The notes under the pieces were generated by a model. It was not told where the DNA came from. It made no database searches and worked only from the letters and a program-made list of their open reading frames with translations. Below are positions 31,333 through 35,109 of a DNA stretch of 35,109 bases, piece after piece. Both the position numbers and the translations under genes were made by a program. Origin of the DNA: an uncultured Lachnospiraceae bacterium (GTDB taxonomy: Bacteria > Bacillota > Clostridia > Lachnospirales > Lachnospiraceae); assembly GCA_947177165.1 (NCBI GenBank), contig CAMWTP010000055.1:1-35109 (forward strand), read 5' to 3'. Positions within the stretch are counted from its first letter, which is position 1. Each line of letters starts with the position of its first letter.

Positions 31333-32568
31333 ATGAGAAAACAAATAATTATCTGTATAGTGGTCATGTGTTGTTTCGTGACAATCGTTACAGGATGTGG
31401 AAGAGGTACAGTGGATGTTGATATGGGGCTGGCACAAACCGATGTAAGCACGATTACCGTTCCAGAGGATGTGCTGGTGGTGGGGCTGGGGGAAGCCAGC
31501 CACGGTGTGAAGGAATATCAGGAAATGAAGGCTGGGGTGTTTCAGGCGCTTGTTGCGCATAATGGCTGTCGGACTTTTGTCATAGAAGGTGATTTTGGGA
31601 ATGCATTGAAAGTAGATGACTATATTCATGGCGGGTCTGGTACTGCGAAGGAAGCTGCTGCCCTGATCGGATTCCGCATTTACCGCACAGAGGAGATGGA
31701 GGAGCTGATTCAGTGGATGCGCTCTTACAATGAAACTGCCGGGGATGGCGAAGATCTGCATTTTTACGGGATGGATATGCAGTGGGCTGACAGCAGCAAG
31801 GAGTATGTATTTCAGATATTAGAACAAATCGACTCAAATATCAGTTCACAGTACAGGGAGGCGTTCGCTTTCTTAAATGATGATGAAATGTATGACATCA
31901 GTTCGGAGGCATTTGAGCAGGGATTGTCTGTGGCGGAGAGTCTGATACAGGAAGTGGACAGCGCAGAAGAAAATATTGTGGAGATGTTTGGAAGTGAAAC
32001 GTTTGCATATGCGCGAGAGTGTGCACAGAGCATTTACAACTGCTGTGATATCCGCAAATCCGATCGTGAGTATAATGCGGTGCGGGATCGTCATATGGCG
32101 GAAAAAGTGAAGTGGTTTATAGAACATGGCGATGGAAGTGTCATTTTTATCAACGGACATAACGGGCATATCGGGAAGGTCAATTGCACACCGAATTATG
32201 ACTGCCTGGGCAGGCTGCTGGCGCAGGAACTGGGGGAGGGTTATTTTGCCATCGGCACGGATGCAGAAGTCACTTCTTTCAATTCCCAGACGGATGATGG
32301 ATTTGAGGAATTGAGGGTAGAAAATCAAAATTTTCTGAATGCATTGACAGGAGAACTCGCACAGAACTATTATTATATCGATTTTTCAGCGGCGTCCGCA
32401 GATGATCGCTGGAGCAAAATCATATCAGCCAAACAGAGGATCACTTCCTTAAATGTAACAGCGATGACGGCCACGAAGGCATTCTATACAACAAAAATCA
32501 TACCGAAGGATACTTTTGACGGCATGATTGTCTTTTCCGAAGTCTCACCCACGACGCTTGACCAGTAG
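31333..32568 (+). CDS. Erythromycin-esterase-family lipoprotein
   Basis: The 411-residue protein has a lipoprotein signal (VTGCG) and an erythromycin-esterase-like domain (PF05139 type): GLGEASHGVKEYQEMK (catalytic His region), FVIEGDFGNA, RDRHMAEKVKWF and NGHNGHIGK. In EreA/EreB these residues open the macrolide lactone with a metal-independent histidine base. Family members also include succinoglycan-type and other non-macrolide hydrolases, so resistance is not proven, and a surface-anchored form is unusual. The ATG at 31333 has GGAGGAG upstream; the first in-frame codon at 31315 lacks one. Part of its sequence is duplicated at 33638-33719. Confidence 0.82.
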   Translation: MRKQIIICIVVMCCFVTIVTGCGRGTVDVDMGLAQTDVSTITVPEDVLVVGLGEASHGVKEYQEMKAGVFQALVAHNGCRTFVIEGDFGNALKVDDYIHGGSGTAKEAAALIGFRIYRTEEMEELIQWMRSYNETAGDGEDLHFYGMDMQWADSSKEYVFQILEQIDSNISSQYREAFAFLNDDEMYDISSEAFEQGLSVAESLIQEVDSAEENIVEMFGSETFAYARECAQSIYNCCDIRKSDREYNAVRDRHMAEKVKWFIEHGDGSVIFINGHNGHIGKVNCTPNYDCLGRLLAQELGEGYFAIGTDAEVTSFNSQTDDGFEELRVENQNFLNALTGELAQNYYYIDFSAASADDRWSKIISAKQRITSLNVTAMTATKAFYTTKIIPKDTFDGMIVFSEVSPTTLDQ

Positions 32569-32620
32569 GAGGATTCCAGCGCTGTCCATGCAGTTTCATC
32601 CATTGTTTCAGCATACACAG

Positions 32621-32652
32621 CCTGTTCCGGATCTGACCTGACCCGGAACAGG
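32621..32652 (+). repeat. Hairpin downstream of the esterase-like gene
   Basis: CCTGTTCCGG (32621-32630) and CCGGAACAGG (32643-32652) are perfect 10-bp arms with a 12-nt loop, 52 bases after the stop codon. It lacks a T-run but may still end or protect the transcript. Confidence 0.5.
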
Positions 32653-32774
32653 AAGCTTCCAGTCGAAAGCGGGGATTTTGCCAAAACAGCGGCGATATTT
32701 CTCTGCAGCACCACGCAAAACAAAAATGACGATGATTTTTGAAAATGCCCAAAATGGGCGCAAAAAACAGCCAA

Positions 32775-33266
32775 TTATATTTTCAATCTTGATCTTATCG
32801 CCCCATCATCCTCATCTTTTCCAACAACTTCAAATCCACTGCCCAGGCATAACCGCTCCGATGCTTTATTTTCTGGATGCCAGGACGCATATATATACTC
32901 AACTGTTCCATAAGGAAATGTTTTTATGTATTCAATGATTCTTTTTATTGATTCTTTTCCAATACCTTTTCCCTGATAATCCTTTGCAATCATTAATCTG
33001 TAAATTTCATATCCGGGAGTATCATCAAAATCACATTCTTTTTCATATGTTATAAGAGTAAATCCTATCATTTGGTCATTACAGTATATTCCAAATGGGA
33101 TACATCTGTAATATTGTTCTGCGTCCTCTTTATTTGCATCTGAATGCGCATATGCCTCTGCCAGGCTAAAAATGTTTGGATTTACAAACTGTTTTTGCCA
33201 ATCATGTACGTCAAGTTCAATGCACTCCATCCAATTATCGTGATTTATTTTTTTCAATTGAACCAT
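32775..33266 (-). CDS. GNAT family N-acetyltransferase
   Basis: The 163-residue cytosolic protein has the GNAT fold. IGFTLITYE (strand beta-4), EIYRLMIAKDYQGKGIGKESIKRII (acetyl-CoA loop QGKGIG), and the late ASWHPENKASERLCLGSGFE strand-helix are visible. The pattern resembles polyamine or amino-sugar acetyltransferases (BltD/SpeG-like), but the substrate is unknown. The start at 33266 has GGAGG at 6 nt; the longer open frame to 33503 has no such site and overlaps the palindromic element. Confidence 0.85.
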   Translation of the reverse strand: MVQLKKINHDNWMECIELDVHDWQKQFVNPNIFSLAEAYAHSDANKEDAEQYYRCIPFGIYCNDQMIGFTLITYEKECDFDDTPGYEIYRLMIAKDYQGKGIGKESIKRIIEYIKTFPYGTVEYIYASWHPENKASERLCLGSGFEVVGKDEDDGAIRSRLKI

Positions 33267-33473
33267 AGTTATTCCTCCACAATTCCCGATTGAATAAAAT
33301 CGCTGTGCGATGGCCTGCCAAGGCTGTGACATAGCAATTAGTAGTATTGTTAAATCACCACAATCAACAATCAAACAGGATCGACCTTCCCACTGTTTAT
33401 GAAAAGAATACCATGCTTCCGCTTGGTTGGCAAGCGGTTTTGTGACCCCAATGCACCTCCGTGTAAAGCAGTG

Positions 33474-33618
33474 GTTACTATTCACGGCTTGGGAGCCGCT
33501 CATGGTAACGATTCGGGGCGATATTCAAAATTTTGCTTCGCAAAAATCGCCCCTCACTCCTGAATCATGTTCTCACGGAATGCGCAGTTCAGCGCATTCC
33601 TGACCCGTGAACAGTAAC
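33474..33618. repeat. 145-bp palindromic element
   Basis: Outer arms GTTACTATTCACGG (33474-33487) and CCGTGAACAGTAAC (33605-33618) pair with 13 of 14 bases. Inner arms are GGGGCGAT (33515-33522) with ATCGCCCC (33546-33553), and GGAATGCGC (33577-33585) with GCGCATTCC (33592-33600). This multi-hairpin layout looks like a MITE or a dispersed intergenic repeat. It lies directly before the chimeric relic. Confidence 0.55.
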
Positions 33619-33637
33619 AAGCAGTGTTTCTGATTAC

Positions 33638-34078
33638 TGGGGCTGGCACAAACCGATGTAAGCACGATTGCTGTTCCAGAGGATGCGCTGGTGGTGGGGC
33701 TGGGGGAGGGTTATTTTGCGAAATCCTTTTTACCTGGAATGATAAAACGTGGGTATGGACGTATTCTGAACATTGGATCAACTGACTCCTATATGCCATG
33801 CCCCTATGATGCGGTTAATGCTGCGACATAAGCATATGTTCTCTCTTTCTCTAACGGACTTTACCAAGAGCTAAAAGGCACTGGCGTTACGGTAACCTGC
33901 CTTTGTCCAGGTGCAACCCAAACCTTATTTGCAGAAAAAGCAAATATCCATAATACTCTGCTTTTCAAACTTTTCGTGATGCAGCCAGAGGTTGTTGCCG
34001 CTATTGGCTACAACAACTTGCAAAGAGGGAAGCATGTGAATCGGGTCATTCCATCCAGCTTCGTCCAATTTTATTTTA
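33638..34078 (+). pseudogene. Chimeric relic: esterase fragment fused to a dead short-chain dehydrogenase
   Basis: Bases 33638-33707 repeat 31424-31493 of the esterase gene (67 of 70 identical), and 33700-33719 exactly repeat 32230-32249. The relic thus carries an in-frame 744-bp deletion across the shared ctggggga. From 33721 the same frame becomes a short-chain dehydrogenase: FLPGMIKRGYGRILNIGS, then CPGATQT and PEVVAAIGYNNL. In the catalytic YxxxK region the tyrosine codon is AAT (33817, Asn) and the lysine codon is TAA (33829, stop). There is no N-terminal Rossmann glycine motif. It is non-functional. Confidence 0.85.
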
Positions 34079-34117
34079 TAAGGTGCAAACCGTATTTCCT
34101 TTTAGGGGATGAAATGC

Positions 34118-34123
34118 TATAAT
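34118..34123 (+). promoter_or_regulatory. Extended -10 promoter of the gene at 34167
   Basis: TATAAT with an upstream TG (TGcTATAAT, from 34115) lies 43 bases before the start codon. No clear -35 box is seen at 16-18 bases, which is usual for extended -10 promoters. Confidence 0.5.
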
Positions 34124-34166
34124 AAAGCCATCGGCAAACGGGATTTGTGAAGGAAAGGAAAAAATT

Positions 34167-34973
34167 ATGGAACGAAATCAAAGCGGACGGCAAGAAATCC
34201 CGCAAACCATAGAGGAACATATTGATTTTATGACGAGAAGGTATCTTGAAACAGGGAGTGTATTCAAGAGCATTGTCGCAAGGATTGGATTTTTTCCGTA
34301 TATGGAATGCCTTGGGAAAGTGCTGATGGATAAGGATTGGGATAGGCTGAACAACCTTATTTATCAGGAAAATTGTTTCAGAAGTTTGTGTTCTTTGATG
34401 TGTGGAGATACTCATTATTGGGCTTTTCTTGACATGTTGGATGCTCTTGCGGTGGGAAATATGAAAACACTGGATTTGCTTGTCCCCCATAAGACAGAAC
34501 CGGTAACAAATATTTTTCCTGCATACAGACCTGCCACCAATATGCTGATCGGACTTTGGCGCAAGGACAGCAGCGTTTTGGATTATGCCGTTCCAAGGGC
34601 AAAGAAATTTGTGTCTGGAAAAAGGCCGCAATGGGAACGGGCGACAGTAGCTTACCTGCTTGCAGTGTATGATAAAAGTCCGGGAGAAGCGGGAGTACAA
34701 TTAGAACTTTTGTGTAAAGGAGTTATGCGGGCAGATTTTGACGCTGATACGGATAAAGTGCTTTTTGTGCCTGCACACGGATTATATCAGCTTGCTGCCT
34801 GCTTGTGGGACAAAGAGCTGTTTCAGCAGCTGCCTATGCCAAATCACAAGATTTTTTCCAAAGAATACGCTGTTTGGAGAAATACACATGAGATACAGCC
34901 AGAGTTATTTGTAAAATATCCTGATCCGATGATTAACAGTATTTTGATAAATCCTGAAATTGAAATGTCTTAG
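34167..34973 (+). CDS. Unrecognised 268-residue protein
   Basis: I do not recognise the family. The protein is cytosolic, without signal or membrane segments, and looks largely helical. Visible features are repeated helix pairs (HYWAFLDMLDALAVG, PGEAGVQLELLCKGV), a HGLYQLAACLW stretch near residue 206, and a TPR/HEAT-like spacing. Helical repeats of this sort occur in immunity proteins (for example the Imm49 class), so an immunity role is a weak possibility. The start at 34167 follows AAGGAAAGG and an extended -10 promoter. It is the first intact gene after the decayed region. Confidence 0.75.
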   Translation: MERNQSGRQEIPQTIEEHIDFMTRRYLETGSVFKSIVARIGFFPYMECLGKVLMDKDWDRLNNLIYQENCFRSLCSLMCGDTHYWAFLDMLDALAVGNMKTLDLLVPHKTEPVTNIFPAYRPATNMLIGLWRKDSSVLDYAVPRAKKFVSGKRPQWERATVAYLLAVYDKSPGEAGVQLELLCKGVMRADFDADTDKVLFVPAHGLYQLAACLWDKELFQQLPMPNHKIFSKEYAVWRNTHEIQPELFVKYPDPMINSILINPEIEMS

Positions 34974-35056
34974 GAGCGTGACATTTCTGTGACAATTGGC
35001 TGATATGATAGCGGAATCACAGACAAATCAGGATTTAATAAAGGGAGGAGACCAAA

Positions 35057-35109
35057 ATGTCAGAATTACACAGCATTCCGCTTACCTGCAAAGAAGGCGT
35101 GTACAGCGT
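35057..35109 (+). CDS. Start of an unidentified gene, cut by the window edge
   Basis: An ATG at 35057, with GGGAGGAG upstream, begins MSELHSIPLTCKEGVYS and runs off the window end. Too little is visible to assign a family. Confidence 0.5.
   Translation, partial: MSELHSIPLTCKEGVYS

Noticed and set aside
29206..34095. Shared string AAGGTGCAAACCGT near 29206 and 34080
   Set aside because: A 14-15 base match is expected by chance in a window of this size, and the flanks differ.

Overview
The window looks like a chromosomal stretch from a spore-forming Clostridia species, most likely Lachnospiraceae. Evidence for this: a type I glutamine synthetase followed by an ANTAR regulator, DAP epimerase, a DUF4358 lipoprotein, paired MBOAT/DHHW genes, Shine-Dalgarno-led genes with ATG/GTG/TTG starts, and DUF6020-type and DUF368 membrane proteins. 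No rRNA, tRNA or CRISPR array was seen. Family names come from recognising motifs by eye, not from searches.

Region 1 (1-4.8 kb) is mobile DNA. Two closely related large serine recombinases (339-1925 and 2970-4580) are each preceded by a tiny related ORF of 42-46 codons. The first element abuts, in frame, a polysaccharide deacetylase that lacks its N-terminus, and the residual metal-site motif WGNDDT begins right at the junction. The second element lies between two 33-bp near-identical direct repeats and ends in three stacked inverted repeats.

Region 2 (4.8-8.4 kb) holds a repeat-rich small lipoprotein (minus), a propeller-like lipoprotein (plus) and a convergent DUF6020-type polytopic membrane protein.

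Region 3 (8.5-17.8 kb) is conserved housekeeping DNA: hisC, a DUF368 (PopT-type) membrane protein, a methyltransferase, hslO, a membrane-anchored FMN_bind-like protein on the other strand, glutamine synthetase plus ANTAR regulator, a ManC-like nucleotidyltransferase/cupin, and dapF.

Region 4 (17.8-25.4 kb) is an envelope-modification locus. Two copies of an MBOAT O-acyltransferase plus DHHW (AlgJ/X-like) gene pair bracket an ECF sigma factor, its overlapping membrane anti-sigma-like partner, and a DUF4358 lipoprotein. The likely job is acylation of an exported polysaccharide, with one or both cassettes possibly under envelope-stress control.

Region 5 (25.4-35.1 kb) is visibly AT-richer accessory DNA. 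A BlaI-type repressor and an M56 (BlaR1-like) membrane protease gene diverge from an operon encoding a large lipoprotein, two ABC-2 permeases (one interrupted by an in-frame TAG) and an ATPase. The divergent promoters are near-consensus and their -35 boxes sit in a perfect 12-bp inverted repeat. This is the best candidate here for a little-described system: a protease/repressor-gated ABC transporter plus lipoprotein, perhaps for peptide-antibiotic detoxification. Further right are an erythromycin-esterase-like lipoprotein, a GNAT acetyltransferase, a palindromic element, a chimeric gene relic (esterase fragment fused in frame to a dead short-chain dehydrogenase), and one unrecognised gene.
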